From positions 1-64,000 of the forward strand of contig DATJEU010000050.1 in NCBI GenBank assembly GCA_035496255.1: DNA of 64,000 bases. Direction: 5' to 3'. This DNA is from Gp6-AA40 sp035496255. Lineage in GTDB: Bacteria; Acidobacteriota; Vicinamibacteria; Vicinamibacterales; UBA2999. A program made the position numbers and the translations under genes. This document shows, one piece after another, positions 8,257 to 16,063 of this stretch. The notes under the pieces are model-generated. The model was not told the origin of the DNA. It worked only from the letters and a program-made list of their open reading frames with translations, and ran no database searches. The stretch's first letter is position 1. The number at the start of each line of letters is the position of its first letter.

Positions 8257-9254
8257 AGCACACGATTACCCTGATTCCCGGCGACGGCATCGGCCCCGAA
8301 GTTGCGGCCGCCGTCGTCCGGATCCTGGAAGCGGCCGGCCTCGATGTGACGTGGGAATCGCACCTGGCCGGCGTGCTGGCGCTGGAGCGCCATGGTTCGA
8401 CGCTGCCGGCCGAACTGCTCGATTCGATCGTCCGCAACAAGGTGGCGCTGAAAGGCCCGGTGACGACACCCGTCGGCGGCGGATTCACCAGCGTCAACGT
8501 CGGCCTGCGGAAGGCCCTGGACCTCTACGTCAACCTGCGGCCGGTGTGGAATATCCCATCCGTGCCATCACGCTATGACGGCATCGACCTGGTGATCGTG
8601 CGCGAGAACACCGAGGACCTGTATGCGGGGCTCGAACACGAGGTGATTCCCGGCGTCGTCGAAAGCCTGAAGATCATCACCGAGGATGCGTCGACGCGGA
8701 TCGCCAAGTTCGCGTTCGAACACGCGCGGCGCTACGGTCGAACGCGGGTCACCGCCGTACACAAGGCCAACATCATGAAGATGAGCGATGGCCTGTTCCT
8801 GCGCTGCGTGAAGAAGGTCGCCGCCGGTTATCCCGAGATTCAGAACGACGACCGGATCGTGGACGCCGCGTGCATGCAGCTGGTGATGAACCCGGCGCAG
8901 TTCGACGTGCTGGTCATGCCCAACCTCTATGGCGACATCGTCTCGGACCTGTGTGCCGGTCTCGTCGGCGGCCTTGGCGTCGTGCCGGCGGCGAATCTCG
9001 GTCGCGACATCGGCGTGTTCGAAGCGGTGCACGGCAGCGCGCCCGACATTGCCGGCAAGGGTCTGGCGAATCCGATGGCCCTGCTGGGATCGGCCATCCT
9101 GATGCTGCGCCACATCGACGAACAGCAGATTGCGGATCGCATCGTGAAAGCCCTGGGAGACGTGTTGAACGACGGCAAGGTGCGGACGCGCGATCTCGGC
9201 GGCAGCGCCAGCACAACCGAATTCACCGAGGCGATTTGCGGCAAACTGCAATGA
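8253..9254 (+). CDS. NAD-dependent isocitrate dehydrogenase-type decarboxylating dehydrogenase
   Basis: A 333-residue member of the isocitrate/isopropylmalate/tartrate dehydrogenase family. It starts ITLIPGDGIGPEV and contains the substrate loop FTSVNVGLRKALDLYVNLRPV, the NTEDLYAGLEHE motif typical of isocitrate rather than isopropylmalate enzymes, the metal-binding NLYGDIVSDLCAGLVGGLG, and the NAD-site segment VFEAVHGSAPDIAGKGLANPMALLGSA. Length and motifs match the short NAD-IDH branch (homologous to mitochondrial IDH3), producing 2-oxoglutarate in the TCA cycle. GTG start overlaps the GAF gene stop. Homoisocitrate or 3-isopropylmalate dehydrogenase activity cannot be excluded but no leu or lys genes are nearby. 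Confidence 0.88.
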   Translation: MKHTITLIPGDGIGPEVAAAVVRILEAAGLDVTWESHLAGVLALERHGSTLPAELLDSIVRNKVALKGPVTTPVGGGFTSVNVGLRKALDLYVNLRPVWNIPSVPSRYDGIDLVIVRENTEDLYAGLEHEVIPGVVESLKIITEDASTRIAKFAFEHARRYGRTRVTAVHKANIMKMSDGLFLRCVKKVAAGYPEIQNDDRIVDAACMQLVMNPAQFDVLVMPNLYGDIVSDLCAGLVGGLGVVPAANLGRDIGVFEAVHGSAPDIAGKGLANPMALLGSAILMLRHIDEQQIADRIVKALGDVLNDGKVRTRDLGGSASTTEFTEAICGKLQ

Positions 9255-9259
9255 CGCAC

Positions 9260-9308
9260 GCCGGGCCTGCTGCGCGAGCCAACTCCGCCGGGCCTGCTGC
9301 GCCAGGCC
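9260..9308. repeat. GC-rich direct repeat and hairpin after the IDH stop
   Basis: The 16-mer GCCGGGCCTGCTGCGC occurs twice, at 9260-9275 and 9287-9302, spaced as a 27-bp period. The second copy forms a perfect stem GGCCTG (9291-9296) / CAGGCC (9303-9308). It begins five bases after the IDH stop codon and could end or process the transcript before proline dehydrogenase. Confidence 0.6.
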
Positions 9309-9328
9309 AGGCCTCCTGAGCGCGGAAC

Positions 9329-10279
9329 GTGTACGCAGGCGCGAAAGCCCTCTTCTACGGACTGTCACGCAGCCAGCTCCTCAAGCGGCTTGCGTCGAAG
9401 TACGGCATGGCGCACGACGACAGCTTCGCGCGCCGGTTCATCGCCGGCGAGACCGTCGAAGAAGCCATCAGGGCGGCGCGCACGCTGCAGTCGCGCGGGC
9501 TCCTGCTCACGCTCGACTATCTCGGCGAGAGCGTGCGGACGATGGCGGAGGCCGATGCCGCGACGCGTGAGTACGTGCGCCTCATCGACGTCATCGTCGC
9601 ATCCGGGATCGAACGCAATGTCTCGTTGAAGCTCACGCAACTCGGCGTCGACATCGATCGCGCCACCTGCGTGGACAACCTCCGGCGCATCCTCGAGCCG
9701 GCGCAGCGGCACGGCTTCTTCGTCCGCATCGACATGGAGAACTCGCGTTACACCGATGTGACGCTGGAGGTCTTCGAAACGCTGTGGCAGCAGGAATACC
9801 GCGCGATCGGGATCGCGTTGCAGGCGTACCTGCGACGCACGGAAGCGGACGTGCGCCGGATGAACGAGCTCGGCGCCCGCGTGCGTCTGGTCAAGGGCGC
9901 CTACAAGGAACCGCCGACGACCGCCTTTGCCCACAAGTCTGAGGTGGACGCCAACTTCCTCGTCCTGATGCGTCTGCTACTGGACGGCGGAACGTATCCG
10001 GCGATCGCCACGCACGACGAAGCGATCCTCGATGCGACCCGTGCCTATGCCAGCGACCATGGAATCGGGCGCGAGCGCTTCGAATTCCAGATGCTGTATG
10101 GCATCCGCCGCGATCTTCAGGCGTCCCTCGTGGCCGACGGCTATCACATGCGGGTCTATGTCCCGTTCGGGCGCCAATGGTTTTCTTATTTCATGCGGCG
10201 GCTGGGCGAGCGGCCCGCCAATGTCGGATTTGTGATCCGCGGAATCCTGCACGAGCGATCCCACACCACCGGCGCCTGA
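9329..10279 (+). CDS. Proline dehydrogenase (monofunctional)
   Basis: A 316-residue FAD enzyme oxidising L-proline to 1-pyrroline-5-carboxylate at the inner membrane face. The (beta/alpha)8 barrel motifs are visible: ETVEEAIRAARTLQSRGLLLTLDYLGESV, NVSLKLTQLGVDID, VRIDMENSRYTDVTLEVF, IGIALQAYLRRTEADVRR, RVRLVKGAYKEPP, PAIATHDEAI and FEFQMLYGIRRDLQASLVADGYHMRVYVPFG, the latter carrying the conserved Y-x-x-R-R substrate arginines. Short length matches the monofunctional enzymes of Thermus/Deinococcus type; no P5C dehydrogenase domain is fused and none is adjacent (the aldehyde dehydrogenase at 45681 is far away). Confidence 0.9.
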   Translation: MYAGAKALFYGLSRSQLLKRLASKYGMAHDDSFARRFIAGETVEEAIRAARTLQSRGLLLTLDYLGESVRTMAEADAATREYVRLIDVIVASGIERNVSLKLTQLGVDIDRATCVDNLRRILEPAQRHGFFVRIDMENSRYTDVTLEVFETLWQQEYRAIGIALQAYLRRTEADVRRMNELGARVRLVKGAYKEPPTTAFAHKSEVDANFLVLMRLLLDGGTYPAIATHDEAILDATRAYASDHGIGRERFEFQMLYGIRRDLQASLVADGYHMRVYVPFGRQWFSYFMRRLGERPANVGFVIRGILHERSHTTGA

Positions 10280-10428
10280 TCGCGACGGTCGCGTCCGGAT
10301 TCAAGACTCTGATTTGTTGACATTCCTCTGCCTACGCTGGGCCATTTGATACCCGGCCGTTGGGGCAGGATGGGCAATCGTTTTCCTCTCACCTGCCGAA
10401 TCTCCTGCATTCTGCGAGCTGAACAGGC

Positions 10429-10444
10429 TGGCACCCCTCTTGAA
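10429..10444 (+). promoter_or_regulatory. Possible sigma-54-type promoter
   Basis: CTGGCAC followed after 5 bases by TTGAA fits the -24/-12 pattern TGGCAC-N5-TTGC apart from GA in place of GC. It lies 80 bp before the ATG of the small zinc-ribbon protein. The rest of the 245-bp gap (10280-10524) contains an isolated TTGACA at 10317 without a good -10 partner and nothing else I recognise. Confidence 0.3.
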
Positions 10445-10524
10445 ATTGTCGGGGCCGTCACGACCTGAACCGTAGACGTCCGATGCGGCGTCTCACGTGT
10501 CAGGACCGAAGGGGGAACGCGGGA

Positions 10525-10728
10525 ATGGTTACGCAGCTTCGCCAGTTGATATGTGGCCTGCACGGTCACGACTCGCTGCTGCATTTCGAGCACGGCCGGA
10601 TTTCACTTCTCTGCACATCGTGCGGGCACGAAACGCCCGGCTGGGACGTGAAGGGCACCAGCGGCCGCGAAGGCGAGACAGCGAGCATCGTCCGGATGTC
10701 TCTCGCTGAAAGCCGCCGCGCCGCGTAA
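10525..10728 (+). CDS. Small Cys/His protein, putative zinc ribbon, unknown function
   Basis: A 67-residue protein beginning MVTQLRQLICGLHGHDSLLHFEHGRISLLCTSCGHETPGWDVK. The pattern ICGLHGHD...LLCTSCGHETPGW has three Cys and several His spaced like a small zinc-binding domain. A longer GTG/ATG-started frame from 10483 exists but its first 14 residues look random. Codon use fits real coding sequence. No function can be assigned; a possible sigma-54-like promoter lies upstream. Confidence 0.55.
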   Translation: MVTQLRQLICGLHGHDSLLHFEHGRISLLCTSCGHETPGWDVKGTSGREGETASIVRMSLAESRRAA

Positions 10729-10841
10729 ATCTGCAACTCCGTCGGCTCGCGCGTCTCACGCCAGCGGCGCGCGGACCGGCGGGCTCGGCCTGAACCCACC
10801 CGCCCGGGAAATCGACACAGGAAATCCATATAGTCGTTGGC

Positions 10842-12293
10842 GTGAGCGACCATCTCGCGCGCGCGATCGCTGAGGCTGTCCGCCGCACCGGTGGCCGGGC
10901 CCTCGTCGTCGGCGGCTGGGTCCGCGATCGGCTGCAGGGACACGCGTCCAAGGATCTCGACCTCGAAGTCTTCGGTGTCGCGCAGGAGCGGCTGCCGGCG
11001 CTGTTGGCCCCGTTCGGGCGCGTCGAGGCGGTCGGTCAGAGCTTTCCGGTCTACAAGATCGCCCGTCCGGGCGAAGGCGACGTGGACGTCGCGCTCCCCC
11101 GCCGCGAGTCGAAGCGAGGCCGCGGTCACAAGGGCTTCGAGGTGGAGGGTGATCCATCGATGTCGCTCGCCGAAGCCGCGCGCCGCCGCGACTTCACGAT
11201 CAACGCGATCGCCTGGGATCCGCTGACCGACACCTACGAAGATCCATGTGATGGTCGCGGCGATCTCGATCGTCGGCTGCTCCGCGCCGTGGATCTCGGG
11301 ACCTTCGGCGACGACAGCCTGCGCGTCCTGCGCGCGATCCAGTTCGCCGCGCGCTTCGAGTTCATGCTCGACGACGACACCGCCGCACTCTGCCGGCGGA
11401 TTCCGCTCGACGACCTGCCGGCGGAGCGTGTGTGGGGCGAAGTCGAAAAACTGCTGCTGCAGGCGTCGCGTCCCTCGATCGGCCTCGGGCTCGCGCTCGA
11501 CCTCGGCGTCGTCGAGCGATTGTTCCCGGAGTTGCAGGCGCTCGTCGGCTGCGAACAGGAACCCGAGTGGCATCCGGAAGGCGACGTCTGGATCCACACG
11601 CTGATGGTGGTGGACTGCGCGCGCGAGCTGAACACCGATCTGTCGCGGCCAAAGCTGATCGCACTCATGCTCGGCGCGCTGTGTCACGACCTCGGCAAGC
11701 CGTCAACGACGGCGTTCATCGACGGACGGATCCGATCGCTCGATCACGAGGAGGCCGGGGTGGCGCCGACGCTGGCCCTGCTCGATCGGCTGAACGTCCA
11801 CACGATTGACGGCTACGACGTGCGCACGCAGGTGATCGGCCTCGTCGCGCAGCATCTCAAGCCTGGCGCGTTCCACAAGGCGAGAAACGTCGGAGACGGT
11901 GCATTCCGCCGGCTCGCACAGAAAGTCGACCTGGAACTGCTGGCACGGGTGGCACGCGCGGATTGCCGCGGGCGCACCGGGTCATTCGATTGTTCGGCGA
12001 TGGACTGGTTCATCGACCGCGCCCGCGCGCTCGGGGTCGAGCATCAGCCGCCCGCGCCGGTGCTGCTCGGGCGCCACGTGCTTGCACTTGGTGTTCCGGC
12101 CGGTCCACGTGTCGGTGAGATCCTGCGCCAGGTGTACGAACGTCAACTCGACGGCGAAGTGAAGACGATCGACGAAGGAATCGAGCTGGCGCGACGGCTG
12201 CTCGCGGACACCCTGTCGCTGACGGCGACGACGGAGGTTACGGGTCAACAGGTGGAACGCGAAAACGGCGACGAACGGAGTCCGATGGAGTGA
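10842..12293 (+). CDS. cca: CCA tRNA nucleotidyltransferase / poly(A) polymerase-type with HD domain
   Basis: A 483-residue class II nucleotidyltransferase that adds or repairs the 3' CCA of tRNAs. The head domain has GGRALVVGGWVRDRLQG and DLDLEVFG with the catalytic DxD; the RRDFTINAIAWD motif follows at about residue 116, then the ATP/CTP-selecting region DSLRVLRAIQFAARFEF. A C-terminal HD phosphohydrolase domain is present (DVWIHTLMVVDCA, LGALCHDLGKP with the HD pair), as in E. coli CCA enzyme, which uses it for 2',3'-cyclic phosphate. GTG start at 10842. Single gene, convergent with the 2TM/threonine dehydratase unit. Confidence 0.92.
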   Translation: MSDHLARAIAEAVRRTGGRALVVGGWVRDRLQGHASKDLDLEVFGVAQERLPALLAPFGRVEAVGQSFPVYKIARPGEGDVDVALPRRESKRGRGHKGFEVEGDPSMSLAEAARRRDFTINAIAWDPLTDTYEDPCDGRGDLDRRLLRAVDLGTFGDDSLRVLRAIQFAARFEFMLDDDTAALCRRIPLDDLPAERVWGEVEKLLLQASRPSIGLGLALDLGVVERLFPELQALVGCEQEPEWHPEGDVWIHTLMVVDCARELNTDLSRPKLIALMLGALCHDLGKPSTTAFIDGRIRSLDHEEAGVAPTLALLDRLNVHTIDGYDVRTQVIGLVAQHLKPGAFHKARNVGDGAFRRLAQKVDLELLARVARADCRGRTGSFDCSAMDWFIDRARALGVEHQPPAPVLLGRHVLALGVPAGPRVGEILRQVYERQLDGEVKTIDEGIELARRLLADTLSLTATTEVTGQQVERENGDERSPME

Positions 12294-12392
12294 CTCGTGA
12301 GCGACAAGTTTCGGGGCGAGAGAAAACGGCTCAAGACGTAATTGCCCGCCGGATATGCCGGAGGGAGCGAGGGATGACGCGGTCCAGACCGG

Positions 12393-12620
12393 CTACTTGC
12401 GATTGAGCAGTGCGAACAATCCGGCGAGTCCGCCGATCAGCAGGCCGGCTCGAATCACGCGAAACAGATTGATCACCCACGCGATGCCAATCCCCAGCGC
12501 GGGCCACTTCACCCACCAATGCCCTGGATCCGTCATCGCGTTGATGATGACCAGGATCAGCAGGATGAACGGCCCCTTGATCAGGAAGTTCACCGAATGC
12601 AGCAGACCGCGATGTCTCAT
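12393..12620 (-). CDS. Small 2TM-domain membrane protein
   Basis: A 75-residue protein consisting almost wholly of two hydrophobic helices (VNFLIKGPFILLILVIINAM and WPALGIGIAWVINLFRVI) followed by a third short hydrophobic stretch (AGLLIGGLAGLFALL). The WWVKWPALGIGIAW hinge resembles the '2TM domain' family found near diverse genes; function unknown. Its ATG overlaps the stop of the threonine dehydratase by 4 bp (ATGA), so it is translationally coupled to it. Confidence 0.6.
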   Translation of the reverse strand: MRHRGLLHSVNFLIKGPFILLILVIINAMTDPGHWWVKWPALGIGIAWVINLFRVIRAGLLIGGLAGLFALLNRK

Positions 12621-13762
12621 GGCGATGGCTCCGGGCTGATGGGACGGAGACAGTCGATGTAACGTTCCGGGTCGACATTGCCGCCGGAGACAATCGCAAC
12701 GACAGCTCCGGCGGGACCGGCGTTGCCGGGACCGCTTCCGCCTTCGCCGCGGCTACGACGGACAAGCCGCGGATCCCGGCCTGCGAATTGTCGACCGGAC
12801 TCCAGCACCTCGGGGTGGACGTGGCTTTCGTAGATCGACGGTTGTTGTACGCCTGGCCCCATCGATGGACGTGGCAGGCCTGGCGGCTCGACAGCGGACC
12901 CGGCGAGGGCCGCCGCCACGCTGACAGCGCCGCTCGGCTCGGCCACCAACCGCGCCTCCGAAAACAACCAGCGCACCGCCGCAGCAATGTCGTCTTCTTC
13001 GATGGTGACGACCGCATCGAGGTATCGCTGCAGGTGGGCGAACGCCAGTTCGCCCGGACGCAGCGAGAGCAGACCGTCAGCGATGCTGGCGGTGCGATCG
13101 AGCGTAACCGGGTGTCCAGCTGCAAGCGAATGTGTCACCTTCGGCGCGCCAGCAGGCTCGACGCCAATGACGCGCACGCCAGGCCTGGAGAGCTTCAACG
13201 CCGTCGCAACTCCGGACGCGAGTCCGCCACCGCCGATCGGCACGTAGACCGTGCTCACGTCTGGTTGTTGCTCCAGGATCTCGAGACCCGTGGTGCCCTG
13301 CCCCGCGATGATCCACGGATGATCAAACGGCGGCACCATCGTCAAGCCGCGGCTCACGACTTCCTGATCCGCGCGCCGGCGTCGATCGATCACCGTCGTG
13401 CCGGCGTAGATCACTTCCGCCCCGGCGCGCCGCATGCCGTCGAGTTTGACCTGCGCAATTGTTTCAGGAACCGTGACGACGGCGTGCGTGCCGAGGGCTC
13501 GCGCGGCAACGGCAACAGCCAGGCCGTGATTACCCGACGAATAGGTGACGACGCCGGCACGCCGTTCCTTCTCGGAGAGTTGCGCCAGCATGTTGGTGGC
13601 GCCGCGCAGCTTGAAGGCGCCCATCGGCTGCAGGTTCTCGCATTTCAACCAGAGCGGGCCACGCTCGGTCTGCACGTCGAGCAGTGGTGTCCGACGCACA
13701 GTGCCAGTGATACGGCGGGCGGCGGCCGAGATGTCTGCGAGCGAGACGAGTGTGGCGGACAC
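12617..13762 (-). CDS. Threonine/serine dehydratase with an in-frame repeat-derived insertion
   Basis: A 381-residue fold-type II PLP enzyme (threonine ammonia-lyase family), deaminating L-threonine to 2-oxobutyrate. PLP lysine lies in PMGAFKLRGA (K51); SSGNHG binds the substrate carboxylate; GGGGLASG binds the phosphate; VSGGNVD is at the C-terminus. There is no C-terminal ACT domain, so it matches the catabolic or short biosynthetic type. Between VAEPSGAVSVAAALAG and AVVAIVSGGNVD, where homologues have only a few residues, it carries about 60 extra Pro/Gly/Arg-rich residues (about 290-349) encoded by a repeat element. Coupled to the 2TM gene downstream. Confidence 0.85.
   Translation of the reverse strand: MSATLVSLADISAAARRITGTVRRTPLLDVQTERGPLWLKCENLQPMGAFKLRGATNMLAQLSEKERRAGVVTYSSGNHGLAVAVAARALGTHAVVTVPETIAQVKLDGMRRAGAEVIYAGTTVIDRRRRADQEVVSRGLTMVPPFDHPWIIAGQGTTGLEILEQQPDVSTVYVPIGGGGLASGVATALKLSRPGVRVIGVEPAGAPKVTHSLAAGHPVTLDRTASIADGLLSLRPGELAFAHLQRYLDAVVTIEEDDIAAAVRWLFSEARLVAEPSGAVSVAAALAGSAVEPPGLPRPSMGPGVQQPSIYESHVHPEVLESGRQFAGRDPRLVRRSRGEGGSGPGNAGPAGAVVAIVSGGNVDPERYIDCLRPISPEPSP
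12716..12895. repeat. Repeat-type insertion inside the threonine dehydratase gene
   Basis: About 180 bp without counterpart in the enzyme family. It contains the perfect stem CCGCGGCT (12747-12754) / AGCCGCGG (12765-12772), a near-palindromic CACCCCGAGGTG block and a CCATCGATGG core, features of intergenic palindromic repeats rather than coding sequence. Length is a multiple of three and the frame stays open. Boundaries are estimated from where protein similarity to the family stops. Confidence 0.6.
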
Positions 13763-13839
13763 TTGGGTTCAGCAGGCCGACCGCGTGTCTGCCGCAGGCG
13801 GCGGCGGAAGGCGGTCCGGCGACGAAGTATATTGGGCTC

Positions 13840-14073
13840 ATGGCGCGCTACACCCTCGTCTATGGTCTCCGCCTGGTGCCTGAGGGCACACTCGCGCAGG
13901 CTGGGGACGCCGCACTGCGGCTGAAAAATGGCGAAACTGCGGGCATAACACTGCACACGATCGACGGGACGATTCCGCAATTGCGGCGTGCGCTCGACCG
14001 CAGCCTCGACGCGTTCTTCGAATTTCTGCCGGGTGCGAGCGAGGAAGACAAGCGCGAGTTCGACGACAACTGA
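13840..14073 (+). CDS. Conserved-looking small protein of unknown function
   Basis: A 77-residue protein, MARYTLVYGLRLVPEG..., starting at ATG 13840. It is mixed alpha/beta, highly charged toward the C-terminus (PGASEEDKREFDDN) with no signal peptide, membrane helix or known motif. It lies between the divergent threonine dehydratase and clpP. I do not recognise a family. Confidence 0.5.
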   Translation: MARYTLVYGLRLVPEGTLAQAGDAALRLKNGETAGITLHTIDGTIPQLRRALDRSLDAFFEFLPGASEEDKREFDDN

Positions 14074-14199
14074 GCCGCCCGGGTGCCGCGTTGGGGCGGC
14101 TCGCGTCACGCGATGCCGGAGGAGGGACAAGATCCACGTGACAGCCGCAGCCGGACCTTGCCAGGCTCAACGGAATACAGGTTGCACGGAGGGATGAGC

Positions 14200-14925
14200 G
14201 TGCCCGACTCGACCGCAAATCCGGGAGTTCCAGACGAGAGCGTGAAGCCGGCGGATGCCACGCCGACGCCGCCCGCGGCGCCGGCCAGCAACGGCGAACG
14301 CGCGCAATTTGCCCAGAACGTCGTGCCCTTCCAGCGCGATTTCAATGACCGCCTGGTGCTCGATCTGATCGACGCGGTCAAAGGCATTCTCCGCAAGGAG
14401 CAGTCGGATCGCCTGCGCGACGTTTATCTCATCGGTGACATCGAAAAGGACACCGCCAAGGCGGTGATCGAGCGCCTGCGCGAACTGGCCAACGATAGCG
14501 GCCGGCCAATCACGCTCTACGTCAACAGTGCGGGGGGCAACGTCACCGATGGCCTCGCGATCCACGACGCGATTCGCCAGATCGTGCGCCGCGGCGTCGA
14601 AGTGACGATCGTCGTGCAGGGCATGGCGTACTCGATGGGCTCCGTTGTCCTGCAGGCCGCGAGCGAAGGGCGCCGACTCTCGCAGCCGCACTCCTGGATC
14701 ATGATTCATGAACCAGCCAAATGGGCAGGCTGGCAATCGACGTCGGCGGCGGCGCAGCATCTCGATCGCCTGAAGCAGATGCAGTCGCAGATCTATGAAA
14801 TCCTCGCGAAGCGATCGAACAAGCCGCTCGCGAAAATCATCCGCGACACCAAGCGCACCGATTTTTATCTCGATGCGCGCAAGGCGCTCGAATACGGATT
14901 GATCGACGGAATCCTGGAAGGCTGA
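14200..14925 (+). CDS. ATP-dependent Clp protease proteolytic subunit (ClpP family, N-terminally extended)
   Basis: A 241-residue ClpP-family serine protease. GTG at 14200 is chosen because GGAGG lies seven bases upstream; the ATG at 14194 is only one base from the same GGAGG. The catalytic triad is intact: Ser in AYSMGSVVL, His in WIMIHEP, Asp in RDTKRTDFYLD. The fold motifs LYVNSAGGNVTDGLAIHDAI and EYGLIDGIL are clear. An about 45-residue Pro/Ala-rich N-terminal tail (STANPGVPDES...TPTPPAAPASNGE) is unusual, and AYSMG replaces the normal AASMG. It may be a ClpP paralogue rather than the main one; no clpX or tig is adjacent. Confidence 0.88.
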   Translation: MPDSTANPGVPDESVKPADATPTPPAAPASNGERAQFAQNVVPFQRDFNDRLVLDLIDAVKGILRKEQSDRLRDVYLIGDIEKDTAKAVIERLRELANDSGRPITLYVNSAGGNVTDGLAIHDAIRQIVRRGVEVTIVVQGMAYSMGSVVLQAASEGRRLSQPHSWIMIHEPAKWAGWQSTSAAAQHLDRLKQMQSQIYEILAKRSNKPLAKIIRDTKRTDFYLDARKALEYGLIDGILEG

Positions 14926-14928
14926 CAC

Positions 14929-14949
14929 GGCGGACCGTCAAGGTCCGCC
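14929..14949. terminator. Hairpin between convergent clpP and epimerase genes
   Basis: GGCGGACC (14929-14936), loop of five, GGTCCGCC (14942-14949): a perfect 8-bp GC-rich stem four bases after the clpP stop and 14 bp from the stop of the convergent gene. No T run follows, so it may stop or stabilise either transcript. Confidence 0.55.
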
Positions 14950-14963
14950 CGGCGTCATTGCTG

Positions 14964-15878
14964 CTACGCAGCTTCTCGAGTATTTCGGAATTCTTCCAAC
15001 AACCGGGGCACGTTCGCCGAGACCGAGTGGAGCGTCGGCGCCCAGCCGAGCGCCCGCGCGCGGGCGCTGCGGACGATCTGATCGAGCGCCAACGCATCGG
15101 CGTAGGGTCCCATTTTCGTCCGCGCTTCCTCGAGCGGCACGTGCCGCACGTCCGGTCGCATCTTTGCCTGCCGCGCGATCGCATCGACGATGTCGGAGAC
15201 GCGTTCATCGGCTTCGTCGTTGGCGTGGAAGATACCCGACGCATCGGGACTGACCGCAAGCCGGACATACAGATCCGCCAGATCGCGATCGTAGACGCAC
15301 GCCCAGTGGTTCCGGCCTTCGCCGACGATGCGCACCAGGCCGTTGAGCGCATCCTTCAGCAGATCGCCGATGATCCCGCGCGAACCGCCATACACAACGC
15401 CAGGGCGCACGATCGCGGTTCGGATCCCGGTCGCGCCCCGCTCGAGGACGCTGCGCTCGTGCTCGGGCCGCCACGCGACCAGGCTGGCCGGCTTGACCGG
15501 TGCGTCTTCTGTCGCCTGTCCCTGCGTATCTCCAAGCACCCACAGCCCCGACGTGTAGACGAACGCTGCCGGCTTCCCGGCAGCAACCCGGCGGCTTGCC
15601 GCGGTCAGCAGGTTCTCGGCCGCCTGCTTGTCGACGGCCGACGCGCGCTTCGACGGCTCCAATGCCGTGTGGATGATCGCAGCGCACGCTTCGGCCGCGG
15701 CGGCGTAGGAGCGCGGCTTCGACAGTTCGCCGACGACGACGCGGACGCCGCGATGCGCGATGTGATCGCCCCTCTCGGGATCGCGCACCAACGCGGTCAC
15801 TTCGTGACCGGCCCGGATCAACGCCTCGAGCACCGCCGATCCAATGTAGCCCGTCGCCCCTGTCAGGAAGATTTGCAT
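14964..15878 (-). CDS. NAD-dependent epimerase/dehydratase (atypical/extended SDR)
   Basis: A 304-residue Rossmann protein starting at ATG 15878: MQIFLTGATGYIGSAVLEAL contains the extended-SDR GxxGxxG motif. Other features: VVVGELSKP, the substrate region FVYTSGLWVLGDT with Ser and Tyr displaced from the classical YxxxK (the canonical Lys is not obvious), AIVRPGVVYG, and WACVYDRDLADLYVRL. It resembles SDRs that act on small aldehydes or sugars, but the substrate cannot be named and loss of YxxxK makes an atypical oxidoreductase or a regulatory role possible. A candidate -10 (TAGAAT, minus strand 15897-15892) lies so near the ATG that the mRNA would be almost leaderless. Confidence 0.75.
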   Translation of the reverse strand: MQIFLTGATGYIGSAVLEALIRAGHEVTALVRDPERGDHIAHRGVRVVVGELSKPRSYAAAAEACAAIIHTALEPSKRASAVDKQAAENLLTAASRRVAAGKPAAFVYTSGLWVLGDTQGQATEDAPVKPASLVAWRPEHERSVLERGATGIRTAIVRPGVVYGGSRGIIGDLLKDALNGLVRIVGEGRNHWACVYDRDLADLYVRLAVSPDASGIFHANDEADERVSDIVDAIARQAKMRPDVRHVPLEEARTKMGPYADALALDQIVRSARARALGWAPTLHSVSANVPRLLEEFRNTREAA

Positions 15879-15934
15879 GGCCGAGCGGATTATTCTATCC
15901 GGGCTACACACTTCGGGCCATCCGGCCCACGGTC

Positions 15935-16041
15935 TTCAGGCTACGGGCTGCGGGCCGCACGCGGCCGGGCCGTATCGCAACAGCAGTTCCCGCTGGATCC
16001 GGCAAGTTGCTCTCTCTCCCGTCCGGTGCCCGTAGTCTGAA
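15935..16041. repeat. CTACGGGC-type heptad inverted repeat between divergent genes
   Basis: The left arm at 15935-15956 (heptads TTCAGGC, TACGGGC, TGCGGGC) matches the reverse complement of the right arm at 16019-16041 (TTCAGAC, TACGGGC, ACCGGAC), giving an inverted repeat around a GC-rich core with a second stem (CGCACGCGGCCGGG). Related heptads continue leftward to about 15901. It fills most of the space between the epimerase and the acyl-ligase fusion. Confidence 0.6.
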
Positions 16042-16063
16042 CTCCTCAAGCCATAATTCCCCG

